The notes below the pieces were generated by a model. That model searched no databases, was not told the DNA's origin, and worked only from the letters and a program-made list of their open reading frames with translations. Below, one piece after another: positions 27,755-36,239 of a stretch of DNA of 64,000 bases; positions within the stretch are counted from its first letter, which is position 1, and the number at the start of each line of letters is the position of its first letter. The position numbers were made by a program, and so were the translations under genes. Location: positions 1 to 64,000 of the forward strand of contig NZ_LBMD01000017.1 in assembly GCF_001293645.1 (NCBI RefSeq). Direction: 5' to 3'. This DNA comes from Bacillus sp. CHD6a (GTDB lineage Bacteria > Bacillota > Bacilli > Bacillales > Bacillaceae_I).

Positions 27755-28049
27755 GTTCATACCCGGGAAAAAAATTGTGGATCTGAAGGGATTTGTCAAA
27801 GGAAGCACGGTCCAATCCAAGCATATTGGGAAGGATCTTTTGGCAGGATTAAAGACTATTGTCGGTGGGGAGATTAAAGAATACTCAGAAATGATGCAGG
27901 AGGCTCGGCAAAAAGCAATCGGAAGGATGGTGGAGGATGCGAAGAGCAAAGGAGCGAACGCCATCATTTGTGTTCGTTTGGAGACTTCGAGCGTGATGGC
28001 GAATGCTTCTGAAATCATAGCGTACGGAACGGCGGTAACGGTGGAATAG
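27735..28049 (+). CDS. YbjQ/UPF0145 family protein
   Basis: 104 residues; the YbjQ (heavy-metal-binding-like, DUF74) pattern is clear: IIVTTEFIPGKKIVDLKGFVKGSTV, then GGEIKEYSEMMQEARQKAIGRMVEDAKSKGANAIICVRLETSS. Members form pentameric assemblies; the physiological role is unclear. ATG 27735 is chosen because GGAGG (27721-27725) is at ideal distance; the ATG at 27726 directly abuts that site. Confidence 0.88.
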   Translation: MIIVTTEFIPGKKIVDLKGFVKGSTVQSKHIGKDLLAGLKTIVGGEIKEYSEMMQEARQKAIGRMVEDAKSKGANAIICVRLETSSVMANASEIIAYGTAVTVE

Positions 28050-28055
28050 AAAAAA

Positions 28056-28101
28056 AGAAAGCGCTTGGGAAGTTCTGTTACTTCCAATAAGCGCTTTCTA
28101 A
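28056..28101. terminator. bidirectional terminator
   Basis: GAAAGCGCTTGGGAAG pairs with CTTCCAATAAGCGCTTTC (bulge in the middle), A run on the left, between convergent genes. Confidence 0.85.
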
Positions 28102-28107
28102 AGCTGT

Positions 28108-29667
28108 TTATTTTACTTTCACAGTATTTGCTTTTTTACTTTCCACACCGGTATTGGAAACCGAAGTCACGCCATATGTGTAGAGCTTGCCTTCTTCGAT
28201 GGTGCTGTCCACATATGTGGTAACACCTTCTGTTGCATACACAACATCCAAGATATTAGCAGGGTTGTTGTAATCCCCATCTTTCTTTCCTTCAAAGCGA
28301 TAGATGACATACTTTCTTGCATCTGTTTGTTTTTTATCATCAATGGTAAGAGTGATGCTGCCGTCTGCTTTCTTTGCTTTTACCTTGTTTGGCTTTTTGG
28401 GTAGCTGTTCTCCGTTCCATGGGGTAGCAGGAACTAGTGCAGGCTCCGTATAAATTTCATTTGTAAGGATGTCAGCATAGCCAAGGTTATTTTTGATGAT
28501 TTGTCTAAGGGAGAAGTGCATTTGTCCAAGTGCATTATCATCCATGCGATTGTCTAAAATTTGTCCAGGAAGTTCGTATGGGTCATACCAGTTTTGATCA
28601 AAGTTGTCTCCAACCTTGTAGTCCGCTGTCCCAATATACAAATTCACAGGATGGTTATGTGCATATTCTTGGACCTCATTGCTCCACCAGTCAAGTAGAA
28701 TGGAATAGTTGGCCACTGCTAGGCCTCGGGACCAATAGATTTGCGGGGTGATATAGTCGATGCTGCCGTCTTTGATCCATTGTCTTGTATCGGCGTAAAG
28801 ATCATCATAGTTTGTCTGTCCTGCTTGAGTTTCACTTCCTGTCGGATCTTTGTCAATATTTCTCCACACGCCAAACGGGGAAATACCAAACTGTACCCAA
28901 CTTTTAGTTTCTTTGATAGTAGAATTAATGGCAGACACTAGGCTGTTTACATTGTCGCGTCTCCAATCCTCCATGTTATCAAAACCGCGCGGATCCGCTT
29001 CATATTGTGCTTGATCCGGGAATTCCTCACCAGCTCTGCGATAAGGATAAAAGTAGTCATCCATATGAACGGCCTCAATGTCATAGTTCGTCACAAGTTC
29101 CCGAACAGTAGACAACAGGTAATCCTGCACTCCCTGGATTCCAGGATTCAAATAGTATTGATATCCACATTTAACAACCCACTCAGGATGTTCTTTTGCA
29201 ACATTATCCTCTGAAAGGCTCTCTAATGTTTCAAAAGGCATGGTCACACGATACGGGTTCACCCATGCATGCACTTCGATGCCGCGCGCATGAGATTCAT
29301 CAATCATGATTTGAAGCGGATCATATCCAGGATCTGTTCCTTGTGCCCCTCCAGTAACATATTTGGACCAAGGATCAATGTCGGAAGGATAAAAAGCATC
29401 TGCGGTCGGTTTCACCTGATAAATGATGGTGTTAAAGTTCTTCCCTTTTAGAAAATCAAGTGTCTGTTGTACCCATGCGGTATAATCTGCTTCGCTCATG
29501 CCTGCTTTCACATCAATGTTTTGAACGGTGGCAATCCAGGCAGCCCTCATCTCATGCTTGGGTTGCAGCGTCATTTCTGCACTCCCTTTTCCAGTGAAAA
29601 AAGGGAGAGTGAAGGAAAATAATAATGCCGTAATCAATATGTACTTACATGCTTGTCCAAATTTCAT
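28108..29667 (-). CDS. secreted family-10-like glycoside hydrolase (YngK type)
   Basis: A 519-residue exported hydrolase of the DUF187/GHL10 family. Signal peptide: residues 1-30 (KYILITALLFSFTLPFFTGKGSA). The TIM-barrel part contains EMRAAWIATVQNIDV, NTIIYQVKPTADAFYPS, GIEVHAWVNPYRV, EAVHMDDYFYPY, QFGISPFGVWR and DYITPQIYWSRG, all hallmark motifs. A C-terminal fibronectin-III-like domain (about 425-519) follows. The inner ATG at 29667 is used because CGAGGG lies before it; ATG 29688 lacks a site. A cre site upstream suggests carbon catabolite control. The natural glycan is unknown. Confidence 0.9.
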   Translation of the reverse strand: MKFGQACKYILITALLFSFTLPFFTGKGSAEMTLQPKHEMRAAWIATVQNIDVKAGMSEADYTAWVQQTLDFLKGKNFNTIIYQVKPTADAFYPSDIDPWSKYVTGGAQGTDPGYDPLQIMIDESHARGIEVHAWVNPYRVTMPFETLESLSEDNVAKEHPEWVVKCGYQYYLNPGIQGVQDYLLSTVRELVTNYDIEAVHMDDYFYPYRRAGEEFPDQAQYEADPRGFDNMEDWRRDNVNSLVSAINSTIKETKSWVQFGISPFGVWRNIDKDPTGSETQAGQTNYDDLYADTRQWIKDGSIDYITPQIYWSRGLAVANYSILLDWWSNEVQEYAHNHPVNLYIGTADYKVGDNFDQNWYDPYELPGQILDNRMDDNALGQMHFSLRQIIKNNLGYADILTNEIYTEPALVPATPWNGEQLPKKPNKVKAKKADGSITLTIDDKKQTDARKYVIYRFEGKKDGDYNNPANILDVVYATEGVTTYVDSTIEEGKLYTYGVTSVSNTGVESKKANTVKVK

Positions 29668-29697
29668 TAGTAGCCCTCGCTTTCTCATTTTTAATTT

Positions 29698-29711
29698 AGT
29701 AAACGCTTACA
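29698..29711 (-). promoter_or_regulatory. catabolite-responsive element (cre)
   Basis: TGTAAGCGTTTACT on the minus strand matches 13 of 14 positions of the CcpA consensus TGWAANCGNTNWCA. It lies 30 bp upstream of the YngK-like start, a position that suggests repression. Confidence 0.8.
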
Positions 29712-29874
29712 TTTGTTGAAACAATATTTCAATAGTTAACAGAAAAATTGAAATATTATTTCTGTTTTTATTATAAAAGTGATGACAAATATGGGATATA
29801 AGACCAAAGTAGTAAATAACAGAATATTCTAAAATGTTTAGTGGTACATTAGGCTTATTTTTTTGAAAAACCTA

Positions 29875-29905
29875 TTTACCTTTACGCTACGGTAAGGTGT
29901 ACACT
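29875..29905 (+). promoter_or_regulatory. MerR-type promoter with 19-bp spacer
   Basis: TTTACC (29875-29880), 19-bp spacer, TACACT (29900-29905). The spacer holds the imperfect dyad ACCTTTACG/CGGTAAGGT. Overlong spacers with a central dyad are the hallmark of MerR-activated promoters, so the regulator next to it probably controls itself. Confidence 0.75.
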
Positions 29906-29929
29906 GAATGGGTCAGGAGGTGATGAGAG

Positions 29930-30697
29930 GTGGAATACACGGTACAGAAATTAGCAAAAATGGCTGGAGTGACAGGCAGGACGCTGCGCTATTATGATGA
30001 AATCGGAATTCTCAAGCCGGCGAGAATGAGTGCTTCAGGATATCGAATCTACGGGCAGGAGGAAGTGGATAAGCTTCAGCAAATCCTCTTTTACCGGGAG
30101 CTCGAAATGGACCTTGATAGCATCCAAAAAATCATCAACGCTCCATCTTTTAATGAAGTGGAAGCACTTAAAGAACACCGTGACAAACTTCTGACAAAGC
30201 AAAAGCGGCTGGAGGGTCTCATTAAAAGTGTAGACCGGACACTAGCTGCGAAAGAAGGGAGCATTACCATGACGAATAAAGAAAAGTTTGAAGCATTCAA
30301 GCAGAACATAATAAATGAAAACGAAGAGAAATATGGAAAAGAAATTAGAGGGAAATACGGCAATGAAACGATTGATCAATCAAATGCCAAGCTGAAAGGC
30401 ATGTCAAAGAATCAGTACGAACAAGGAGAAAAGCTGGGAGAAGAAGTTCTCCAGGTTTTAAGCAAAGCATTTCAAACCGGAGACCCTGCTGGAGAGCTTG
30501 CACAAAAAGCAGCAGACTTGCACCGTCAGTGGTTAGGGCTGTACTGGGATTCCTACTCTAAGGAAGCACATGCTGGGCTTGCTCAGATGTATGTGGATGA
30601 TGAGCGATTTACAGCTTTTTATGATAAAGAACAACCCGGTACTGCTGAATTTCTGCGAGATGCCATCTATATCTACACAGGAATGTCAAAGCAGTAA
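29930..30697 (+). CDS. MerR family activator with TipAS-like effector domain
   Basis: A 255-residue regulator. The N-terminal winged helix (YTVQKLAKMAGVTGRTLRYYDEIGIL) and wing (ARMSASGYRIYGQEEVDKLQQI) are followed by a coiled coil (about 80-115). The C-terminal globular domain (KAADLHRQWLGLYWDSYSKEAHAGLAQMYVDDERF) belongs to the TipAS type that binds antibiotics or other drugs. B. subtilis Mta has this architecture and activates multidrug transporters. No transporter is adjacent here, so targets must be elsewhere. Start is GTG 29930 with AGGAGG upstream. Confidence 0.88.
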   Translation: MEYTVQKLAKMAGVTGRTLRYYDEIGILKPARMSASGYRIYGQEEVDKLQQILFYRELEMDLDSIQKIINAPSFNEVEALKEHRDKLLTKQKRLEGLIKSVDRTLAAKEGSITMTNKEKFEAFKQNIINENEEKYGKEIRGKYGNETIDQSNAKLKGMSKNQYEQGEKLGEEVLQVLSKAFQTGDPAGELAQKAADLHRQWLGLYWDSYSKEAHAGLAQMYVDDERFTAFYDKEQPGTAEFLRDAIYIYTGMSKQ

Positions 30698-30767
30698 TGC
30701 AAAATTCCTAACTCCTTTTAAAAAAGTTGGGATGTGTCGACCAAGTCTATGTGTATAACAGTTACCA

Positions 30768-30898
30768 GGTTGATTGGAGTGAAAGGAGCGCAGACTCCAG
30801 CGGGAGGAAAGGACATGGGAGACCCCGCAGGGCGCAGCCCGAGGAGGCTTCCGGACTGCCCGCGGAAAGCGAAGCTCTTGTAAAGGAGATCAACCGTT
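30768..30898 (+). repeat. Bacillus ~130-bp repeat, full copy C
   Basis: Plus orientation: GGTTGATTGGAGTGAAAGGA, AGACTCCAGCGGGAGGA, GGGAGACCCCGCAGGGCGC, GAGGAGGCTTCCGGACTGCC, CGCGGAAAGCGAAGC, ending AGATCAACCG. It is located between the MerR gene and the manganese riboswitch. Confidence 0.8.
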
Positions 30899-31020
30899 AA
30901 AGTTATAACCAATGAAATAAATGATTTGTCACCAGTCCCTCCCCCATTTAATGGGGTAGGGAATTTTCTACTAATCTACAAATATTGACTTTCGAGTGAA
31001 ACTATAATAGAATTTCCCTT

Positions 31021-31061
31021 GATAGTTTATGAGTTTAAACTATCGCTCTTATTTATAGAGC
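31021..31061 (+). repeat. two tandem hairpins ahead of the riboswitch
   Basis: GATAGTTT (31021-31028) with AAACTATC (31037-31044), directly followed by GCTCT with AGAGC (31045-31061). TATAAT at 31003-31008 could be the promoter -10, which would place both hairpins in the leader RNA. Confidence 0.5.
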
Positions 31062-31069
31062 TTATAATA

Positions 31070-31180
31070 CTCCAAAGGGGAGTAGCTGACAGTTATGTCG
31101 TCAATACGTGATGAAATAAGTCACCGGCTTAACTGGCAACATTGTTTGATGTTGTTTGCGAGACCTTTGCCACTAAGGTA
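31070..31180 (+). ncRNA. yybP-ykoY manganese riboswitch
   Basis: Conserved elements are AAAGGGGAGTAGCTGACAG at the 5' side, GTCACCGGCTTAACTGGC in the middle and GCGAGACCTTTGCC at the 3' side, the known Mn2+-sensing aptamer. An intrinsic terminator follows at 31204. The class is ON at high Mn2+, so the downstream transporter gene is predicted to be induced by manganese. Confidence 0.93.
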
Positions 31181-31203
31181 TAGGTTATATAACTTTACAA
31201 ATA

Positions 31204-31240
31204 AAACCTCTGCCAGTTTTTGGCGGAGGGTTTTTTATAT
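31204..31240 (+). terminator. riboswitch expression-platform terminator
   Basis: AACCTCTGCC pairs with GGCGGAGGGTT and is followed by TTTTTT. It is placed between the aptamer and the coding region. Confidence 0.88.
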
Positions 31241-31352
31241 CTGGATAGGGGGAGAGTTCTAATCTAAAATTAGGTGGAATAGTTAAAGGTAAAGGTAGAA
31301 AAAATAAAAGTGGAAATTTTCGGAGGTGAATCCCTTTTTTTGAGGGAAACAA

Positions 31353-32684
31353 TTGGATATTGACAGTATATTAATCATGAACTTACTTTTAGTGGCTTTG
31401 TTAATAGGTTTAACAGCGTTCTTCGTTGGGTCGGAGTTTGCAGTGGTAAAGGTGCGTATGTCCCGAGTGGATCAATTGATTGCAGAAGGCAACAAGACTG
31501 CGGTAGTAGCCAAAAAGCTTATTGCAGATCTGGATTATTACTTGTCCGCATGTCAACTCGGTATTACGGTTACAGCATTAGGTCTTGGTTGGTTAGGAAA
31601 ACCGACTGTGGAAAGACTTCTGTATCCTTTATTCGATAGCTTAGGAGTACCTGCGTCCGTTTCTACTGTTGTTTCGTTTGCGGTCGCTTTTTCGCTTGTA
31701 ACGTTCTTACACGTAGTAGTCGGGGAACTTGCACCGAAGACACTTGCGATTCAGTTTGCAGAAAAGATGACATTGCTTATTGCGAGACCTTTATATTGGT
31801 TTGGTAAGCTGATGTACCCGTTAATCTGGGCATTAAACGGTTCAGCGCGTGTGTTGCTTCGCATGTTTGGGGTACAGCCTGCAAGTCATGAGCAGGCCCA
31901 CTCGGAAGAAGAGCTCAAAATCATTATGACGCAAAGTTTTGAAAGTGGAGAAATTAATCAAACAGAACTATCCTACATGGAAAACATATTCACTTTTGAC
32001 GAAAGAGTCGCACGGGACATTATGATTCCGCGTGTGCAAATCGTCACTTTATCTAATAGCATGTCCAGAGAAGAAATTATCAGCGTATTGGATGAACACC
32101 AGTACACTCGCTATCCTGTTACTGAGGATGGAGACAAAGATAATATTCTCGGGTTCGTGAACGTAAAGGAAATGTTGACAAACTTCGCTGCCGGTAGAGC
32201 AGGTGAGATGAAAGACTTCCTTCACGAGCTTCCATTAATTCATGAAGTGACCTCCCTGCAAGATGCCTTATTAAAGATGCAGGAAGAACGTGTTCATATC
32301 GCACTCGTCATAGACGAGTACGGTGGTACGGCCGGGATTATCACGATGGAAGATATCCTAGAAGAAATCGTCGGGGAAATCCGTGATGAATTTGATGAAG
32401 ATGAAGTACCGGATATTCAAGAAATGGAAACAGACCTTTATCATATTAATGGCCTTGTCTTGTTGACAGATATTGAGCAACGGTTCGGGGTATCATTTGA
32501 TGAGAAGGATGATATCGATACGATCGGTGGCTGGATGCAAGTAATGTTACAGGATCTTGAAGAAGATGAAGAGGAACACATTAAGCATGGTGAAAACATT
32601 TGGACAGTGCTCGAAATGGACAATCACCAGGTAAAGCAAGTGGGACTCCGATTGAACGCATTATCCAACCAGCATCAATCTTAA
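31353..32684 (+). CDS. CNNM/CorC-family membrane transporter under manganese riboswitch
   Basis: A 443-residue protein of the hemolysin-like CNNM/CorC family. The N-terminal membrane domain with about four segments includes TAFFVGSEFAVVKVRMSRVDQL and CQLGITVTALGLGWLGKPTVE. A CBS pair (MIPRVQIVTLS ... VHIALVIDEYGGTAGIITMEDILEEIVGEI) and a C-terminal CorC_HlyC domain (about 345-435) follow. Relatives move Mg2+ or other divalent cations (B. subtilis MpfA/YhdP exports Mg2+). Control by a Mn2+ riboswitch suggests manganese efflux here; that is inference. Start is TTG 31353 behind GAGGGA. Confidence 0.88.
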   Translation: MDIDSILIMNLLLVALLIGLTAFFVGSEFAVVKVRMSRVDQLIAEGNKTAVVAKKLIADLDYYLSACQLGITVTALGLGWLGKPTVERLLYPLFDSLGVPASVSTVVSFAVAFSLVTFLHVVVGELAPKTLAIQFAEKMTLLIARPLYWFGKLMYPLIWALNGSARVLLRMFGVQPASHEQAHSEEELKIIMTQSFESGEINQTELSYMENIFTFDERVARDIMIPRVQIVTLSNSMSREEIISVLDEHQYTRYPVTEDGDKDNILGFVNVKEMLTNFAAGRAGEMKDFLHELPLIHEVTSLQDALLKMQEERVHIALVIDEYGGTAGIITMEDILEEIVGEIRDEFDEDEVPDIQEMETDLYHINGLVLLTDIEQRFGVSFDEKDDIDTIGGWMQVMLQDLEEDEEEHIKHGENIWTVLEMDNHQVKQVGLRLNALSNQHQS

Positions 32685-32692
32685 ATGTAGTA

Positions 32693-32735
32693 AAAAGGTG
32701 CCGCACTTCCGTGATTGGAATGCGGCACCTTTTCC
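32693..32735. terminator. bidirectional terminator between CNNM genes
   Basis: AAGGTGCCGCA pairs with TGCGGCACCTT, flanked by A and T runs. Confidence 0.88.
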
Positions 32736-32739
32736 TGTT

Positions 32740-33969
32740 TTAATTCGCTTTTTTCTTTACTTTCACTTGCTTAATAACATTGTCCTCCATCTTCATTATA
32801 TTGAAATGAAGGTGATGATATTCAAGCGATTCGCCCTCAGTCGGAATATGGCCAAGCTCTTTGAAAAGAAACCCTGCTATCGTGTCCTCTTCTTCTGGGA
32901 CTTTTGTTTTGAACACTTCATTAAACCGTCTGATGGCAATTTTTCCATGACAGATGATTTGCATGTCCGTTAATTCTTCAATAAGAATCTCCCCAGATTC
33001 ATCCGTTTCATCCTCAATCTCCTGTCCGATCATCGCTTCAATGATATCCTCGTGGCTGATAATTCCTGTCGTTCCTCCGTATTCATCAATAACAATCGCC
33101 ATATGTTTCTTCTCTTTAAGCATCATCTTAAATACTTTCTCAATAGAAGTGGATTCAGCTACAAACAATGGGCTTGTGTCCATGAGATCCTTTATTTCTA
33201 AGTCGGGATTTAAAGACCAATTCAATAAAAATTTCGCATGAAATACCCCAACGATATTATCCATATTTTCTTTATAAACTGGATAACGGGTATAACTGCT
33301 TTCCATCACAAAGTTTCTTGCGTCTTCAAACGTTACATCACAAGGTAATCCGTGAATTTCAATCCTCGGAGTCTTCAATGCATCACGCACATCTTTCGTG
33401 TAAAAATCAATGGCACCGATGATATGCTGTGATTCTTCCTCGTAAAATGTACCCTCCGTCCGGCCGATATCTACCATCGTTTTAAGCTCTTCTTTAGAAA
33501 GGGTCGCTTCTTGGACCATTCCTCTTGATAGAAGACGGATGATAAAATTAGTCAGGATGGAAAGTAAAAAAATAAGAGGCTTTAACACATAAAGAAGAAT
33601 AGAAATGACAGGTGCTACAATGAAAGCCACTTTATTTGCGAAAGTAGCGGCAATGGATTTTGGTACCACCTCAGCGCAAATAATCAGCACTACAGTCAGA
33701 ACGGCTGTCGCAATTCCAACGTTCCAGCCGTAATCAATGGCAATTAGGGTTACAAGTGTTGGCAGCATGATATTGGCTATGTTATTCCCTATAAGAATAG
33801 CTGTAATAAACTGATCAGGGCGCTCAATCAATTTCAGCAGTTTCTGAGCAGCGACATCACCGTTCTCTGCTCGAATTTGAATTTTCATTCTGTTAACAGC
33901 TGTCAGTGCCGTTTCGCTACCTGACAAGAAAAAGGACATAAACAAGAAAAAAGCAATCGCAATAAACAA
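32740..33969 (-). CDS. second CNNM/CorC-family transporter
   Basis: A 409-residue paralogue of the convergent upstream gene. The membrane domain reads FFLSGSETALTAVNRMKIQI and LIGNNIANIMLPTLVTLIAIDYGW ... VVPKSIAATFANK. A CBS pair ending MAIVIDEYGGTTGIISHEDIIEAMIG and a CorC_HlyC tail follow. SGSETA and PKSIA are the CNNM motifs. TTG 33969 is preferred because GGAGG lies 9 nt upstream; the TTG at 33993 has no site and would include the Shine-Dalgarno bases. No riboswitch precedes it, so the pair is differently regulated. Confidence 0.86.
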   Translation of the reverse strand: MFIAIAFFLFMSFFLSGSETALTAVNRMKIQIRAENGDVAAQKLLKLIERPDQFITAILIGNNIANIMLPTLVTLIAIDYGWNVGIATAVLTVVLIICAEVVPKSIAATFANKVAFIVAPVISILLYVLKPLIFLLSILTNFIIRLLSRGMVQEATLSKEELKTMVDIGRTEGTFYEEESQHIIGAIDFYTKDVRDALKTPRIEIHGLPCDVTFEDARNFVMESSYTRYPVYKENMDNIVGVFHAKFLLNWSLNPDLEIKDLMDTSPLFVAESTSIEKVFKMMLKEKKHMAIVIDEYGGTTGIISHEDIIEAMIGQEIEDETDESGEILIEELTDMQIICHGKIAIRRFNEVFKTKVPEEEDTIAGFLFKELGHIPTEGESLEYHHLHFNIMKMEDNVIKQVKVKKKAN

Positions 33970-34174
33970 AGTATGTATTCCTCCTAAAATCAATTAGTTC
34001 TAATTTCCCCTTTTTATACTTCCGCATGCATTATCCATAATTTTATGGATTGACCTTTATGTTTTTCTCTAATATGCTTTATAGGTTATTCTATTATTAA
34101 ACATATCCATAATTTAAATAATAATATAAACAATCTAAAAAGAAAAAGTTTAAGTAGAGATAGGAGAGAAAACA

Positions 34175-35341
34175 GTGGAAAAAGACTATAAACCTCAGTT
34201 AGATACCACGCTGATTTTTCTTATGGGGATTATGGTAGTAGCAAGTCTTTTTGCCTTGAAGAGCGTAGAACCCACATTACCACCAGTGTTACAGAACATA
34301 AACTTTATGCAAAAGCAATTAATGTGGTTTGTAGTCGGAGCAATTGGGATCGGCGTATCGCTATTAATACATTTTGACTACTTGCGAAATCTGGCTTGGA
34401 TTACATACGGCATAGGAGTAGTGCTGTTACTAGGACTGGAGTTTAACGTCCCGTCTTCCCTTGTCAGCACCATTAAAGGGGCGACAAGTTGGTACACACT
34501 GCCGGGGCTTGGCAATATCCAACCATCCGAATTAATGAAAATATCCATCATATTAGTCCTAAGTAAAATTATTGCCGACCATCGTGCACAGTATGAGATA
34601 GCCACATTGCGCGACAGTTATCTTTTACTTGGGAAAATAATCGCGGCTTCCAGTATTCCATTATTCCTTGTAGCAAAACAGCCAGATATGGGAACAACCC
34701 TTGTATATTGTGCCATCATTGCAGCCATGATCCTTGTTTCGGGAATCAAATGGAGCATCATCCTATCGCTAGTCGGCGCAGCGCTTGGTTTCATTGCATT
34801 ATTTTTATATATTTTCATTGCACATCCAACGTTTTTCCATACGTACCTAATCCCTGAATATCAATTAGACCGTTTCTACGGCTGGTTGAATCCCTATGAA
34901 TATCAGGACGTACAAGGTTTCCAACTGGTAAGGTCCCTGCTTGCCATCGGGTCCGGGGAATACACAGGTTCAGGATACGGCCAGATGAATGTCTATCTGC
35001 CTGAAGCACACACAGACTTTATCTTTGCAGCCATCGCCAGCCAGTTCGGCTTCATGGGCGCGACGGTTGTCATCTCATTATTCTTTTTCTTAATCTATAA
35101 AATCACCTTCATCGCCATGGAGTGCCATGATACATACGGTACTTACCTTTGCGCAGGAGTTATCGGCATGCTGACTTTCCAAGTATTTCAGAACATTGGC
35201 ATGACGATAGGTCTGCTTCCTATTACAGGAATTCCGCTCCCGTTTTTCAGCTACGGAGGGAGTTCGCTTCTGACGTATATGATCGCAGTCGGGATTGTAT
35301 TGAATGTGCAGATGAGGACTCGGAAGTATTTTTTTGAATGA
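34175..35341 (+). CDS. RodA-type SEDS peptidoglycan polymerase
   Basis: A 388-residue SEDS-family protein with about ten membrane segments that polymerises glycan strands from lipid II during elongation. Family motifs: KGATSWYTLPGLGNIQPSELMK, KQPDMGTTLVY, the catalytic-loop region LPEAHTDFIFAAIASQFG (Asp), and TGIPLPFFSYGGSSLL. The order and length fit RodA rather than FtsW/SpoVE, but B. subtilis-type genomes carry several paralogues and the exact one is unsure. GTG 34175 follows AGGAGAG. A terminator follows closely. Confidence 0.9.
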   Translation: MEKDYKPQLDTTLIFLMGIMVVASLFALKSVEPTLPPVLQNINFMQKQLMWFVVGAIGIGVSLLIHFDYLRNLAWITYGIGVVLLLGLEFNVPSSLVSTIKGATSWYTLPGLGNIQPSELMKISIILVLSKIIADHRAQYEIATLRDSYLLLGKIIAASSIPLFLVAKQPDMGTTLVYCAIIAAMILVSGIKWSIILSLVGAALGFIALFLYIFIAHPTFFHTYLIPEYQLDRFYGWLNPYEYQDVQGFQLVRSLLAIGSGEYTGSGYGQMNVYLPEAHTDFIFAAIASQFGFMGATVVISLFFFLIYKITFIAMECHDTYGTYLCAGVIGMLTFQVFQNIGMTIGLLPITGIPLPFFSYGGSSLLTYMIAVGIVLNVQMRTRKYFFE

Positions 35342-35349
35342 TTTATGCG

Positions 35350-35385
35350 TGACCCTTACTGCTTGGAGTGGTAAGGGTTTTTTTA
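35350..35385 (+). terminator. terminator after the RodA-type gene
   Basis: ACCCTTAC / GTAAGGGT stem followed by seven T's. Confidence 0.9.
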
Positions 35386-35406
35386 TAAGTAAAAGCATAT
35401 AAAAAT

Positions 35407-35532
35407 CCGTTGATTTCCGTTCCAGGCGCTTCGCTTGCCTGCGGGCGGTCCATGAGCCTCCTCACTGCGTTGCGGGGTCTCACCTGTCCCTTCCTCCCGC
35501 GGGCGTCTGCGCGCCTTCCACTTCAATCAACT
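35407..35532 (-). repeat. Bacillus ~130-bp repeat, full copy D
   Basis: On the minus strand: AGTTGATTGAAGTGGAAGGC, AGACGCCCGCGGGAGGA, ACAGGTGAGACCCCGCAACG, GAGGAGGCTCATGGACCGCC, GCAAGCGAAGCGCCTGGAAC and GGAAATCAACGG. It lies just past the terminator of the RodA-type gene. Confidence 0.8.
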
Positions 35533-35647
35533 AGTAAATCACATTCACTTAAGGGCTAACAAGAGCAATTAACCAATGAGAAAAAGTTTATTGGATATAG
35601 ATAGGTCGGGCTTTTTTTGTCCAGTTTTTTGAATGATAAAATTAATC

Positions 35648-35673
35648 TGTAACAAAACAACAACTCAAACGAC
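35648..35673 (+). promoter_or_regulatory. ECF-type promoter of the sigma operon
   Basis: TGTAAC (35648-35653), 16-bp spacer, CGAC (35670-35673): the SigX/SigM-like consensus. It lies 33 bp before the sigma gene, indicating autoregulation. Confidence 0.75.
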
Positions 35674-35705
35674 TATTAGATAAAGATGTTCAAGGGGGAG
35701 TCCAT

Positions 35706-36239
35706 TTGGGGGAGAGCAGGGAGGCTTTTATCCGTGATGTGTATCAGCCATATCACCAGGATGTGTACCAATATTGCCTTTATTTTACCAATAACATAGA
35801 AGAGGCAAAAGACCTCACACAGGAAACATTTATGAAGGCGTTACATAGTATAGGTAGTTTTCAGGGGAAGTCCAGTACGAGAACGTGGATTATTTCAATT
35901 GCCAGGAACACGACAATTGATTTTAATAGGAAAAGAAAGTTTCAACGGTTGTTGCCTGAGAAGTGGCGGCGGGAACAGTCAGGTGGAGGGGTGTCTCCAT
36001 CAGAATTGGCTGATAAAGGGGCAGATTGGGAAGTGTTGCAACTGGCTTTAAGTAGGTTAAAAAAGGATTATCGGCAGGTCGTCATATTACGTGCTTTAAA
36101 GGATTTCTCAGTAAGGGAAACCTCAGAGATACTCGGATGGACGGAATCTAAGGTAAGAGTAACCTACCACCGGGCACTCCAAAAAATGAAACATTCCATC
36201 GGTTATGATACGGAAGGGGTGATCTTCTATGAAAAATAA
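35706..36239 (+). CDS. ECF sigma factor
   Basis: A 177-residue group 4 sigma factor. Region 2 reads YQYCLYFTNNIEEAKDLTQETFMKAL then GKSSTRTWIISIARNTTIDFNRKRK. Region 4 (about 115-165) reads YRQVVILRALKDFSVRETSEILGWTESKVRVTYHRALQKMK. It differs clearly from SigW at 2888 and from the factor at 50806. TTG 35706 follows AAGGGGGAG. It overlaps the next gene by 11 bp. The promoter type suggests SigX/SigM-like specificity; orthology is undecided. Confidence 0.9.
   Translation: MGESREAFIRDVYQPYHQDVYQYCLYFTNNIEEAKDLTQETFMKALHSIGSFQGKSSTRTWIISIARNTTIDFNRKRKFQRLLPEKWRREQSGGGVSPSELADKGADWEVLQLALSRLKKDYRQVVILRALKDFSVRETSEILGWTESKVRVTYHRALQKMKHSIGYDTEGVIFYEK

Noticed and set aside
30704-30733. A terminator after the MerR gene at 30697.
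   Set aside because: CCTAACT/AGTTGGG pairs only weakly, with the T's in the wrong place, so I did not list it.
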